Assembly (NCBI GenBank): GCA_022841915.1
Contig: JALHQN010000015.1
Location: forward strand, 62,001-126,000
DNA length: 64,000 bases
From: Burkholderiales bacterium
GTDB taxonomy: Bacteria > Pseudomonadota > Gammaproteobacteria > Burkholderiales > WYBJ01
Direction of reading: 5' to 3'
Under the pieces are notes generated by a model. It was not told the origin of the DNA, searched no databases, and was given only the letters and a program-made list of their open reading frames with translations. Position numbers and translations under genes: made by a program. Positions 1 through 8,602 of this stretch are shown here, one piece after another (the stretch's first letter is position 1; each line of letters opens with the position of its first letter).

Positions 1-264
1 TACGGCTTCTGCAAGGAAGGCGAGGCGCTCGACTTCATCCAGGACGGCCGCATCGAGCTCGACGGCGAGTTGCCGCTCAACACCTTCGGCGGCAGTCTGA
101 GTTCGGGGCGCATCCATGGGCTGCAGCACATCATCGAAGGGGTGCTGCAGGCGTCGGGGCGAGCAGGGGAGCGTCAGGTCAAGGGCGCCAACGTGTCGTT
201 CGTCGGTGCGAGCGCGCCCATCGTGCAGGGCACCACGTTCATATTCGTGGGCGAGCCTTATTAA
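1..264 (+). CDS. Thiolase / lipid-transfer protein, C-terminal fragment
   Basis: The reading frame is open from the first base and ends in TAA at 262-264, so only the last 87 residues are present and the start lies outside the window. The segment LPLNTFGGSLSSGRIHG followed by HIIEGVLQ matches the C-terminal region of the non-decarboxylating thiolase fold in SCP-x/lipid-transfer-type acetyl-CoA acetyltransferases, where a Gly-rich strand and the G-x-x-H-G turn form the last part of the active site. Such proteins usually act on acyl-CoA thioesters together with CoA transferases and hydratases, which fits the CoA-linked genes nearby. An amidohydrolase follows 27 bases later, so the two are probably one operon. 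The substrate cannot be judged from a fragment. Confidence 0.75.
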   Translation, partial: YGFCKEGEALDFIQDGRIELDGELPLNTFGGSLSSGRIHGLQHIIEGVLQASGRAGERQVKGANVSFVGASAPIVQGTTFIFVGEPY

Positions 265-291
265 CATGGTCGAGCACTGGAGGAGGCCGGT

Positions 292-1128
292 ATGCTGATC
301 GTCGATTCGCAGCTGCATCTTTGGAAGGATGCGAAGATGGGCGGACCGCACCGTCAGGTGCCGAGCTACACCGTCGACGACGCGTTGGCGGAGATGGCTG
401 TCGCCGGTGTCGACTGCGCGGTGATCCATCCGCCCGGTGGCTTGGGCGAGCCGGTCAATGCGCTGGCGGTCGAAGCGGCACGAGCGTATCCGGACAAGTT
501 CTGCATCCTCGGCCACTTCGATCTCCAGAGCCCCGACCGCGAGACCATCGTTGCGCGCTGGCGCGAGCGGCCCGGCATGCTGGGCTTCCGGTTCACCCTG
601 AGTCAGGGTGAACAGAAGGCCTGGTGGACCGACGGCACGCTGGATTGGTTCTGGCCGGCGTGCGAGAAGGCGGGCTTGGTCGTCGGATTGCTGGCTACCG
701 GCAGCAACATCGGCGTCGTCGGACAGATCGCCGAGCGTCATCCCGGCCTCAGGCTGCATATCGATCACATGGGGTGCGGGGGCGGCGGCGGTGCGGCCAA
801 GGATGCGGCCGCATTCGGCAGCATCCGCGAAATGGAGGCGGTCTCGAAGTTTCCCAACGTCGCGGTGAAGCTGTCGGGCGCGCCCAGTTTGTCGAGCGAG
901 TCTTATCCGTATCGGAACATTCATCCGTACATGAAGCAGGTGTTCGAGGCCTTCGGCCCGGACCGCTGCTTCTGGGGCACTGACCTCACCCGCATGCCGT
1001 GTTCGTACAAGCAGTGCGTCACGATGTTCACCGAAGAGATGCCTTGGCTCAAGGGCCGGGATCTCGAGCGCGTGATGGGCGCGGCCATCGTCGACTGGCT
1101 CGGATGGAAGCGTACCCCTGCAGGTTGA
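292..1128 (+). CDS. Amidohydrolase family (TIM-barrel metal-dependent hydrolase), copy 1
   Basis: A 278-residue protein of the amidohydrolase-2 type (COG2159/COG3618-like), predicted to be a cytoplasmic metal-dependent hydrolase acting on a lactone, decarboxylatable acid or similar substrate. The N-terminal beta-1 motif reads VDSQLHLW, so the first His of the usual H-x-H metal pair is Gln. The later LHIDHMG (conserved His) and CFWGTD (conserved Asp at the barrel end) are retained. An SD-like GGAGGAGG lies just upstream of the ATG. A paralogue of identical length follows directly and is about 70% identical by eye, so this is a tandem duplication and the two may form a hetero-oligomer or act on related substrates. 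The actual reaction is unknown. Confidence 0.8.
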   Translation: MLIVDSQLHLWKDAKMGGPHRQVPSYTVDDALAEMAVAGVDCAVIHPPGGLGEPVNALAVEAARAYPDKFCILGHFDLQSPDRETIVARWRERPGMLGFRFTLSQGEQKAWWTDGTLDWFWPACEKAGLVVGLLATGSNIGVVGQIAERHPGLRLHIDHMGCGGGGGAAKDAAAFGSIREMEAVSKFPNVAVKLSGAPSLSSESYPYRNIHPYMKQVFEAFGPDRCFWGTDLTRMPCSYKQCVTMFTEEMPWLKGRDLERVMGAAIVDWLGWKRTPAG

Positions 1129-1195
1129 TTTGCCGCAGCAGGCCATCCCAAGCTTCGTACGCGACGGTTCAACCTATCCCGCAGGAGAACGCGCC

Positions 1196-2032
1196 GTGCT
1201 GATCGTAGACTCGCAAATCCACATCTGGCGCAACGGCAGGATGAGCAGTCATCACCGCCAGGTCGACAACTTCCCGGTCGACGAAGCGCTGGCTGAGATG
1301 GCTGTGGCCGGTGTCGACTGTGCGGTGCTGCATCCGCCGGGCGCATTGGGCGACGACGTCAACGTGCAGGCCGTCGAGGCCGTGCAGGCGCATCCCGACA
1401 GATTCTGCACCCTCGGACACTTCGACTTGCAGCGACCGGATCGGGAGGAGATCGTCGCGCATTGGCGCGAGCGTCCCGGCATGCTGGGGTTTCGCTTCAC
1501 CTTCAATCAGCCGCAGCAGAAGGCCTGGTGGACCGACGGATCGCTCGACTGGTTCTGGAAGGCCTGCGAGCGGCAGCAACTCGTCGTCGGATTGCTCGCG
1601 AGCGGACCGAACATTCCAGTGATGGGCGCGATCGCCGAGAAGCATCCCGGCTTGCGCCTGAACATCGATCACCTGGGCCGTGGAGGCGGCGGCCACGGCA
1701 TCAAGGATAGTGCGGCATTCGCGGACTTGCCCGAGATGCTGAAGCTCGCCAAGCATCCGAACATCGCAGTCAAGATGTCCGGCGCCCCCAGTTACTCCAG
1801 CGACGCCTATCCTTACAGGAACATTCATGGCTATCTGAAGCAGATCTTCGAGGCCTTCGGGCCGGAGCGCTGCTTCTGGGGCACGGACATCACGCGCATG
1901 CCTTGCTCTTATCGGCAATGCGTGACCCTGTTCACCGAGGAACTGCCGTGGCTCAAGGGGCGCGATCTGGAGCGCGTCATGGGTGGCGCCGTCATCGACT
2001 GGTTGCGTTGGAAACGGCCCGCTGCGGCCTAG
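1196..2032 (+). CDS. Amidohydrolase family, tandem copy 2
   Basis: A 278-residue paralogue of the preceding gene. I place the start at the GTG at 1196 because AGGAG at 1183-1187 gives good spacing and the protein then aligns residue for residue with copy 1 (VLIVDSQIHIW against MLIVDSQLHLW); a longer in-frame reading from 1130 adds residues with no counterpart. The same Gln-for-His change in the first metal motif, the conserved HxG segment LNIDHLG and the FWGTD motif are present. Most differences between the copies lie on the surface and around the glycine-rich loop after IDHxG, so both are probably functional. It is cotranscribed with copy 1 (67 bases between them). Confidence 0.8.
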   Translation: MLIVDSQIHIWRNGRMSSHHRQVDNFPVDEALAEMAVAGVDCAVLHPPGALGDDVNVQAVEAVQAHPDRFCTLGHFDLQRPDREEIVAHWRERPGMLGFRFTFNQPQQKAWWTDGSLDWFWKACERQQLVVGLLASGPNIPVMGAIAEKHPGLRLNIDHLGRGGGGHGIKDSAAFADLPEMLKLAKHPNIAVKMSGAPSYSSDAYPYRNIHGYLKQIFEAFGPERCFWGTDITRMPCSYRQCVTLFTEELPWLKGRDLERVMGGAVIDWLRWKRPAAA

Positions 2033-2064
2033 TTCGGGGCCGTGACCAGGGCCGGTCCGACAAC

Positions 2065-2081
2065 GCGGCGCCGAGCGCCGC
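2065..2081 (+). terminator. GC-rich hairpin after the amidohydrolase pair
   Basis: Perfect 7-bp inverted repeat GCGGCGC / GCGCCGC with a 3-base loop, 33 bases after the stop codon of the second amidohydrolase. There is no U-run, so termination is only a possibility; mRNA 3'-end protection is the alternative. Confidence 0.35.
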
Positions 2082-2110
2082 AGGGGAGTGCGCGTCGAGC
2101 CGAAGTCGTC

Positions 2111-2133
2111 GCATGACGCCGACGGCGTCATGC
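2111..2133 (+). terminator. Perfect 10-bp hairpin in the leader of the alpha/beta hydrolase gene
   Basis: GCATGACGCC and GGCGTCATGC flank a GAC loop, giving an uninterrupted 10-bp stem 45 bases before the next start codon. It could be a terminator without U-tract, an attenuator or a dimeric-protein operator. It is one of the strongest perfect palindromes in the left part of the window. Confidence 0.4.
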
Positions 2134-2178
2134 CGTGTTCATCAACGATTCTGAGTCGATCCAACAGGAGGAGCCGCC

Positions 2179-2913
2179 ATGCCCATGCTCGAACACCACG
2201 GTGCGTCGATCTACTACGAAGAATACGGCCAGGGGTTTCCCATCCTGACCTTCGCCCCCGCCGGGCTGCTTTCCAGGATCAGCGTCTGGAGCGGTCCCTC
2301 CGCGCCTATCAATCCGATGACGGATCTGTCCAAGCACTACCGCGTCATCGTCATGGATCAGCGCAACTCGGGGGGCAAGTCGCGGGCGCCGATCAGCGCC
2401 GAAGACGGCTGGCACAGCTTCGCCGAGGATCACATCGCGCTGCTCGATCATCTGCGGATCGATCGCTGTCACTTGTATGGCCAGTGCATCGGCGGCTCGT
2501 TTATCTTCAGCCTGCTCCAGCGGCAGCCGCAGCGCATTGCAAGCGCTGTCATCGCGCAGGCGATCGGGCGAGTCGGCCCCATGAAGCCCGGAAGAACGGC
2601 GCGCTTCGACGAGTGGGCGAAAGGCCTCACGGATCACCCAGAGGCCACCGAGGCCGCGCTCGATGGCTTCTTTCACAATCTGTACGACCCCGGGTTCGTC
2701 TATAGCGCCGATCGCGAGTTCGTGCGCAGCGTGCGTACGCCTTGCCTGGTCATGTACGGCAACGATGACGCACATCCGTATGCGATCTCCGACGAACTCG
2801 CGCAGCTGCTGCCGAACAACGAGGCGATCGTGGAATGGAAGAGCGGGGCGGCCCTGGAAGCGGCCAAGCCCCGGGTGATGGCGTTCTTGGAGAAGCACAC
2901 GCCCGCGCAGTGA
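2179..2913 (+). CDS. Alpha/beta hydrolase with Cys at the nucleophile position
   Basis: A 244-residue alpha/beta-hydrolase-fold protein with a strong SD (AGGAGG) before the ATG. The strand-turn region MDQRNSGGKS (59-68) and the nucleophile elbow LYGQCIGGS (99-107) are clear. The residue at the elbow is Cys103 where most family members have Ser; dienelactone hydrolase is the known precedent for Cys. A candidate acid lies in YGNDD near residue 194. The C-terminal His that normally completes the triad is not visible: the segment after the last strand reads EWKSGAALEAAK. The protein may therefore be a thiol hydrolase with an altered triad, or a non-hydrolytic family member. It lies downstream of the amidohydrolases in the same direction and may belong to the same pathway. 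Confidence 0.75.
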   Translation: MPMLEHHGASIYYEEYGQGFPILTFAPAGLLSRISVWSGPSAPINPMTDLSKHYRVIVMDQRNSGGKSRAPISAEDGWHSFAEDHIALLDHLRIDRCHLYGQCIGGSFIFSLLQRQPQRIASAVIAQAIGRVGPMKPGRTARFDEWAKGLTDHPEATEAALDGFFHNLYDPGFVYSADREFVRSVRTPCLVMYGNDDAHPYAISDELAQLLPNNEAIVEWKSGAALEAAKPRVMAFLEKHTPAQ

Positions 2914-3095
2914 CCAAGGGTGCTCGGTGGCCGCCGATTCCGGAGGCACACCGCTCGACGGCAGCGACGGACGGCGCCCGTGCATCGGGCGGCTTGTCGA
3001 GGTGCCGCGGGGCGAGGGCTGGCGGCACCGCTCGCTGTCATCGGCGACGAATCCCCCGCACGATTCGGGTCGTCTCCTGCCTAGATCATCTGCAT

Positions 3096-3125
3096 AAAAA
3101 AAGCGACCCGCATCGCGCGGGCCGC
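3096..3125 (-). terminator. Rho-independent terminator of the CoA transferase gene
   Basis: Read on the minus strand, a GC-rich stem (plus-strand GCGACCCGC at 3103-3111 against GCGGGCCGC at 3117-3125, one mismatch, 5-base loop) is followed by seven T residues (plus-strand A-run 3096-3102). It lies 31 bases beyond the stop codon of the minus-strand CoA transferase. Confidence 0.85.
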
Positions 3126-3155
3126 CTTCCTCGAACCGATGCGCGCACCCGACGT

Positions 3156-5759
3156 CTAGAACACGCCTTGCGCATCCAGATCGGCGATCTCCTGCTTGGA
3201 CATGCCTAGCAGTTCGTGGAACACGTACTCGTTGTCCTCCGCGTAGCAAGGCGCCCCGCGGTCGAGGCGACCGCCGATGTAGGCCGGGCTTTCGCTCAGC
3301 TTGATCGGCACTTCGGCGATCGGCCACCGGCCGATCTTGGTGCCGGTCACTTCGGTGAGCCACTCGAGTTCCTTCAGTTGCGGATCGTTGTCGCAACGAT
3401 CGCCCGCGGTCTGGCAGACGCCGGCAGGCACGCCGGCCTTCTGCAGCGCCAGCATCGCGGCGTAGGCGTCTTGGGTGCGGGTCCAGTCGCTCAGCGCGGC
3501 ATCGAGGGCACCTTGGTTCATGACACGGCTCGCCAGCGTCGCGAAGCGGGGGTCGTCCAGCCAACCGGGTCGCTTCGCCACTTCGGCCAGCGCGCGCCAT
3601 TCGGCATCGTTGAAGCAGGCGATGGTGATCCAGCGGTCTTCGCCCGCACAGGGATAAGCGCCGTGAGGTCCGGCCGCCTTGTACGGCGAGGTATTGCCCG
3701 TGCGGGTATAGATGCGGTTGTTGGCCGACCAGTCGAGGATGCCGGTGCCGTTGATGAACAAGCCCACCTCGGTCTGGGAGGCGTCGATCCACTGGCCTTC
3801 GCCGGTGCGGTCGCGGTGGAAGAGCGCGCTCATCATCGCAAGCGCGAAGCTGTAGGCGCCCATCCAGTCGAGATACGAGTAGCCCCAGCCTGCGGGCATC
3901 GCCGGCTCGGGCAGGCCCGACATTTCCGACAGTCCGGCGAACGCATTGGCGATCGGGCCAACGGTGCGGAAGCGCCCATAAGTGCCTTGCGCGCCCATGC
4001 CCGACTGCTGCACGTAGATGATGTCGGGCTTGATCGACTTCAGCACATCGTAGCCCAGCCCCCAGTTGTTGAGCACGCCGGGAGAAAAGCCCTCGGCCAC
4101 GATGTCCGACATGGCGACCAGGCGCTTGGCGATCTCGAGCCCTTTCGGATGCCGGACGTTGAGCGAGATCCCGCGCTTGCCGGGATTCTTGTTGTTGAAC
4201 TGGCCGCCCATGTTGGTGTCAGTCACGCCCTTGAGCGGGCCGGTGGCCTTTTCGCGTGCTTCGCGCCCGCCGACGGGCGCCATCGCGGCGAGCCGCGTAT
4301 CGGGATGGCTCTTCAGTTCCACCTTGATGCTCTCGGCGCCGAAGGCGCTCAGGAAGCGCGTGCCGCCGGCCGAGGCGAGGAACCAGGTGAAGTCCAGGAT
4401 GCGGATCTTGTTCAGCGCGAAAGGCTTTCCGCGCCGGGAAGGCTGCTCGTCCGCGGGTGAGGCCGCCTTGCTGCTGACCACGGGAAGCTTGCGCTCCAGC
4501 GGCGAGAATACCGTGGCTGCATCCTCGTTGAGCAAGGGTGCGCGACGCCCCGCGATCCAGGCGTTCGCGGTGGAAATCCACTTGCTGGTGGCATAGCGGA
4601 AGGCGCGCCCCAACTCCGGATGCTCGACATCGCTCACGCTCTTGCGCTTGATCCAGTGCGGGTCGACGGCGTTCTCGTGCGGCTTGCGCAGCGGCGCCCA
4701 CAGCATGCCGGCGTCCTGAGCTTCGCGCCACGGCACGTTCTCGTAGGTGAACGAGCGCACGAAGCGCTGCACGGCCTCCATGCCGTGGTCGCGTCCTTCG
4801 TTCGCCGGCCCGGTGCCGGGTACGAAGCGCCCGCCCTTGGCCTGAACCGCTTCACCGGCGTCGAATCCCGCGGCAAGGCCGTACTTGTCCAGCAAGGCGA
4901 TCAGTTTCTGGCCGTCGTCGGCGCGGTTGCCGAGACTCGCCATGACCCAACGGCCATCCTTGGTATGAGCGATCGTGGGGCTCGGGGACACGCCTTCGCG
5001 GGCGTGGCGACAAGTCTGACGCATCACCTCGGCACGGCGCATGACCCAGCTCATGAGGTCGACTTCGGTGGACTTCGCGACCGCTTCATGCACGGCGCAG
5101 GACACGTGTTGCCCCATGCCCGTGCGGAAGCGGTACATCAGCGCGGCGAGAATCGCCATGGTGAGCTGCTCGCCGGCAATGTGATACGCGTGCCACATCT
5201 GCGGGGCGATCGGGGGCAGGTCGTATTTTCCGCCGGGGGCCGGGTCGTAGCCGCAGTTCATCATGACGCCGCCGAGCGCGAGGTGCACCAGATCGGACGC
5301 CTTGAAGTCGGCCCACGGGCCCTTGTCGCCGAACGGCGAGACGCGGGCGACGATCAGGTTCGGGTGCTGCTTGCGCAGGGACTCGGTGCTCAGACCGAGG
5401 CTGTCGAGTTCGCCGCGCGGCGTCGACTCGAGCAGGATGTCGGCGCCGGCGACCAGGGATCGGAAGCGTTCGCGATCCTGTTCGTTCTTGAGATCGAGCA
5501 CGACCGAGCGCTTGCCGCGGTTGTACTGCCAGAAGAAGAGGGAGCCTTCGGGATCGGGCTTGTCTTGATAGAAGGGGCCGAAGCGGCGGGTCGAATTGCC
5601 GCCGGGCGGCTCGACCTTGATGACGTCGGCGCCGAGCCCGGCCAGGGTGAGGCCGCAGTACTCAGCCTGCTCGTCGGCCAGTTCGATGACGCGAATACCG
5701 GCGAGTGCCTCGCGTCCGTTGGCCTGCGCGCCGACAATCTTCTCCTCCTGTGCTGCCAT
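3156..5759 (-). CDS. Fused double-domain CaiB/BaiF (family III) CoA transferase
   Basis: An 867-residue protein, about twice the usual 400 residues of family III CoA transferases, made of two complete CaiB/BaiF domains (about 20-410 and 450-867) joined by a Ser/Pro-rich linker. Each half starts with the typical first strand (GIRVIELAD at 21; KIRILDFTW at 451). These enzymes move CoA between carboxylic acids through an aspartyl-CoA intermediate. Aligned by hand to CaiB, the second half keeps an Asp at the catalytic position (Asp631 in SYLDWMG). The first half has Tyr192 (HAYHIAG) there, so only one half seems able to form the intermediate. I chose the ATG at 5759 because the family homology begins there; upstream in-frame sequence looks non-coding. 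It is divergent from a Bug receptor gene and followed by a strong terminator. Confidence 0.85.
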   Translation of the reverse strand: MAAQEEKIVGAQANGREALAGIRVIELADEQAEYCGLTLAGLGADVIKVEPPGGNSTRRFGPFYQDKPDPEGSLFFWQYNRGKRSVVLDLKNEQDRERFRSLVAGADILLESTPRGELDSLGLSTESLRKQHPNLIVARVSPFGDKGPWADFKASDLVHLALGGVMMNCGYDPAPGGKYDLPPIAPQMWHAYHIAGEQLTMAILAALMYRFRTGMGQHVSCAVHEAVAKSTEVDLMSWVMRRAEVMRQTCRHAREGVSPSPTIAHTKDGRWVMASLGNRADDGQKLIALLDKYGLAAGFDAGEAVQAKGGRFVPGTGPANEGRDHGMEAVQRFVRSFTYENVPWREAQDAGMLWAPLRKPHENAVDPHWIKRKSVSDVEHPELGRAFRYATSKWISTANAWIAGRRAPLLNEDAATVFSPLERKLPVVSSKAASPADEQPSRRGKPFALNKIRILDFTWFLASAGGTRFLSAFGAESIKVELKSHPDTRLAAMAPVGGREAREKATGPLKGVTDTNMGGQFNNKNPGKRGISLNVRHPKGLEIAKRLVAMSDIVAEGFSPGVLNNWGLGYDVLKSIKPDIIYVQQSGMGAQGTYGRFRTVGPIANAFAGLSEMSGLPEPAMPAGWGYSYLDWMGAYSFALAMMSALFHRDRTGEGQWIDASQTEVGLFINGTGILDWSANNRIYTRTGNTSPYKAAGPHGAYPCAGEDRWITIACFNDAEWRALAEVAKRPGWLDDPRFATLASRVMNQGALDAALSDWTRTQDAYAAMLALQKAGVPAGVCQTAGDRCDNDPQLKELEWLTEVTGTKIGRWPIAEVPIKLSESPAYIGGRLDRGAPCYAEDNEYVFHELLGMSKQEIADLDAQGVF

Positions 5760-6009
5760 GGTGCATCTCCCTTGAAAATCGTTACGGCAGATTACACTGT
5801 CAGGGCCGAAGGTGGCGAGTCCCTGAGGAGATCCGCGCGGACAAAGTTCACCACTGATTCCATTCTTTGGACGCTCGGTGCATGTCATGAACGATGACCC
5901 GGGCGAGGCGCGCGCGGCGCGTTCCGGGACGGTGCCCGGTAGCATTGACAGCCGTCGCGGCGGCGACTAGAAACGCTCCTTCCATTCATTGCCCGCCGAT
6001 CGGATCGTC

Positions 6010-6984
6010 ATGCGAAACAGGGTCACCGGTACCGCTGTGCTTCTCGGGGTGTTCGCCGCCTTCCCGGCGATGGCTCAAGACAAATCGTTTCCGTCGCGAC
6101 CTCTGCGCATCGTGGTCCCGTCGTCGCCCGGGGGCGGCCTGGATGTGACGGCGCGCACGATGGGGCATCACTTGAGCGCAGCGTGGGGGCAGAGCGTAGT
6201 CGTCGACAATCGCGCCGGTGCCGGCGGCACGATGGGGCCCGATCTGGTGGCGAAGTCAGCGCCGGACGGTTACACCATCCTCATCGTCAGCAGCACGTAT
6301 GCAGTCAATGCGCTCGTCTATCCCAAGCTGCCGTATGACTCGGTCAAGGACTTCGCCCCCATCACCCTGGCCACCACGCAGTCGCAGGTGATGGGCATCA
6401 ATGCGGGCGTGCCGACCCGAACGATGAAGGAGTTCATCGCTTATGCCAAGGAACGTCCGGGCAAGCTCAACTATTCGTCGCCCGGGATAGGTACGTACTC
6501 GCAGCTAGCGTTCGAGATGTTCAAGACGGCCGCGGGTCTGGATATCGTGCATGTACCCTACAAGGGCGCCGGGCTGTCCGTGGCCGCGGCGGTGAGCGGT
6601 GAGACTCAAGCCGTCAACGGCAGCACGGTCACGCTGCTGCCGCATGTGAAGTCCGGCAAGGTGCGCGCGTTGGGGACGACCGGCAAGAAGCGTGCGGCGG
6701 TGTTTCCGGATGTCCCGACGATGATCGAGCATGGCCTGCCAGGGGCGACGGCGGAAGGCTGGTTCGGCTTCCTGGTGCCGGCCAAGACGCCGCCGGCTGT
6801 GATCGCTGCCTTGAACAAGGAATTTACTCGCGTGCTCAAGTTGCCGGAAGTGAAGGAGCAGTTGATGCGCGACGGCTCCGAGCCGGTAGGCAGCACGCCC
6901 GAGGAATTCGGCAAACACCTGGTGACTGAAATTCAGCGTCTGGAAAAGCCTGTGAAGGCAATGCTCGCCGCGCAGAAGCAGTAA
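6010..6984 (+). CDS. Bug/TctC-family periplasmic substrate-binding receptor 1
   Basis: A 324-residue extracytoplasmic solute receptor of the tripartite tricarboxylate (TTT) family. The start at 6010 gives a clean signal peptide (MRNRVTGTAVLLGVFAAFP then AMA-Q) with cleavage near residue 23. Family hallmarks follow: RPLRIVVPSSPGGGLDVTAR, VVVDNRAGAGG, a SAPDGYT motif, LPYDSVKDFAPI and VPYKGAG. Such receptors bind carboxylates or related small molecules and hand them to TctA/TctB permeases. A tctB-tctA pair lies immediately downstream but on the opposite strand, so this receptor may serve that permease although it is not in its operon. It is divergent from the CoA transferase gene. The ligand is unknown. 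Confidence 0.9.
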   Translation: MRNRVTGTAVLLGVFAAFPAMAQDKSFPSRPLRIVVPSSPGGGLDVTARTMGHHLSAAWGQSVVVDNRAGAGGTMGPDLVAKSAPDGYTILIVSSTYAVNALVYPKLPYDSVKDFAPITLATTQSQVMGINAGVPTRTMKEFIAYAKERPGKLNYSSPGIGTYSQLAFEMFKTAAGLDIVHVPYKGAGLSVAAAVSGETQAVNGSTVTLLPHVKSGKVRALGTTGKKRAAVFPDVPTMIEHGLPGATAEGWFGFLVPAKTPPAVIAALNKEFTRVLKLPEVKEQLMRDGSEPVGSTPEEFGKHLVTEIQRLEKPVKAMLAAQKQ

Positions 6985-7004
6985 CGTCGTTGTCCGATCG
7001 TGCA

Positions 7005-7032
7005 GCGATCCGGCGCCTTGCGGCCGGATCGC
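7005..7032. terminator. Bidirectional terminator-like hairpin between tctC and tctA
   Basis: Perfect 10-bp stem GCGATCCGGC / GCCGGATCGC around an 8-base loop, in the 69-base gap between two convergent genes. It has no U-tract on either side, but its position and symmetry fit a shared terminator. Confidence 0.6.
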
Positions 7033-7053
7033 TTCGCAGGGTGCGTGCGTGTC

Positions 7054-8547
7054 TTACGTTTTCGAGGGCGTCAAGCGCGCCAGGATGAACGGCAGGCAGA
7101 TCGAAACGATCGACATGATGACCAGCGCGATGCAGATCGGGCTGCTGACGAAAATGATTGGATTGGCGTTGGAGATCGTCATCGCCTGACGGAACGATTG
7201 CTCCATCATGCCGCCGAGAACCAGCGACAGGACGAGCGGCGCCACCGGAATGTCGACCTTGCGGAAGAGATAGCCCAGCACGCCGAACATCAGGCCGAAG
7301 AACAGTTCGAGCGTATTGCCGTTGAGCGCGAACAGCCCGATGGCGGAAATCGCCATGATGAGCGGCATCAGAATGCCGCCGGGGATGTAGAGCAGTCGAA
7401 CGAAGAGATGGATCAGCGGGATGTTCAGGATCAGCAGCATCAGGTTGCCGATGTACATGCTGTCGATCAAGCCCCATACCAGATCGGGGCGATTCTGGAA
7501 CAGCATCGGCCCGGGTTGAATGCCGTACATGATGAAGGCGCCGAGCATCACCGCGGTGGAGCCGCCCCCGGGGATGCCGAGGGTGAGCAAGGGCACCATG
7601 GCGCCGGCCGTATCGGCATTGTTGGCGGCCTCGGGGCCTGCGACGCCCTCGACGGCACCTTTGCCGAACATCTCGGGGTGCTTCGACAGCCGCTTCTCCC
7701 AGACGTAGGACATGATGGAGGCGATCGTGCCGCCGGCGCCCGGCAGGACGCCGACGACGAAGCCCACCACGCTGCCGCGCAGGATCGGTTTGACCGAGAG
7801 CTTCCATTCGTCCATCGTCAGCCAGACGCTGCCCTTGAGACGGATGATCTCGGGTCGAATGCGCTTGACCATCTCCTCCATGGCGGAGAACACCTCGGCG
7901 ATCGCGAACAGGCCGACGACGGCGATGATGAACCCGACGCCGTCCTGCAGTTCCATGATGCCCATGGTGAAGCGTTGCTGGCCGCTTTGCATGTCGATGC
8001 CGATGGTGGCGATCATCAAGCCGAGCAGGGAGGAGATCATGGCTTTCGCCGGCGACTTGCCCGCCAGCGAGGAGACCGCGGTCATCGCGAAGAACATCAG
8101 CACGAAGTACTCGGCCGGACCGAATTTGAGGGCGAGCGAGGTCAGGGGCAGTGCGAACAATGTCAGTGCGATCACGCCGAGCGTCCCGGCGATGAACGAC
8201 CCGATGGCGGAAATGGCGAGTGCGGCGCCCGCGCGACCGTTCTTCGCCATCTGATAGCCGTCCAGGGAGGTCATCACGGAGGATGCTTCCCCGGGGGTAT
8301 TGATGAGGATGGCGGTCGTCGATCCGCCGTATCGTGCGCCGTAAAAGATGCCGCACATCATGATCAAGGCCGACGTGGGCTCCATCCCGTAGGTCATCGG
8401 GATGAGGAGCGCGATGGTGGCCGAGGGACCGATGCCCGGCAGGACGCCGATGACCGTGCCCAGGAAACAGCCGACGAAGGTGTACCAGAGATTGATGGGC
8501 TGCAGGGCGACCGTAAAGCCGTTGAGGATGTGGGTCAGCGTTTCCAT
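7054..8547 (-). CDS. tctA: Tripartite tricarboxylate transporter large permease TctA
   Basis: A 497-residue polytopic inner-membrane protein, the usual TctA length, with about 12 hydrophobic segments. The N-terminal segment [13 protein letters not shown] and the signature repeats with G-T-x-x-G-x-x-PG(I/L)[11 protein letters not shown] and [12 protein letters not shown] are typical of the TctA family, which uses the ion gradient to import substrate delivered by a Bug/TctC receptor. The ATG at 8547 is preceded at 55 bases by the stop of tctB, so tctB-tctA form one minus-strand operon. No receptor gene is in this operon; the nearest one is convergent (6010-6984). Confidence 0.92.
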   Translation of the reverse strand: METLTHILNGFTVALQPINLWYTFVGCFLGTVIGVLPGIGPSATIALLIPMTYGMEPTSALIMMCGIFYGARYGGSTTAILINTPGEASSVMTSLDGYQMAKNGRAGAALAISAIGSFIAGTLGVIALTLFALPLTSLALKFGPAEYFVLMFFAMTAVSSLAGKSPAKAMISSLLGLMIATIGIDMQSGQQRFTMGIMELQDGVGFIIAVVGLFAIAEVFSAMEEMVKRIRPEIIRLKGSVWLTMDEWKLSVKPILRGSVVGFVVGVLPGAGGTIASIMSYVWEKRLSKHPEMFGKGAVEGVAGPEAANNADTAGAMVPLLTLGIPGGGSTAVMLGAFIMYGIQPGPMLFQNRPDLVWGLIDSMYIGNLMLLILNIPLIHLFVRLLYIPGGILMPLIMAISAIGLFALNGNTLELFFGLMFGVLGYLFRKVDIPVAPLVLSLVLGGMMEQSFRQAMTISNANPIIFVSSPICIALVIMSIVSICLPFILARLTPSKT

Positions 8548-8602
8548 GCGATTCCTATGCGGGGGGGCCAGGCAGGGATCGACTTCGTCCGGGCGATCGT
8601 CG

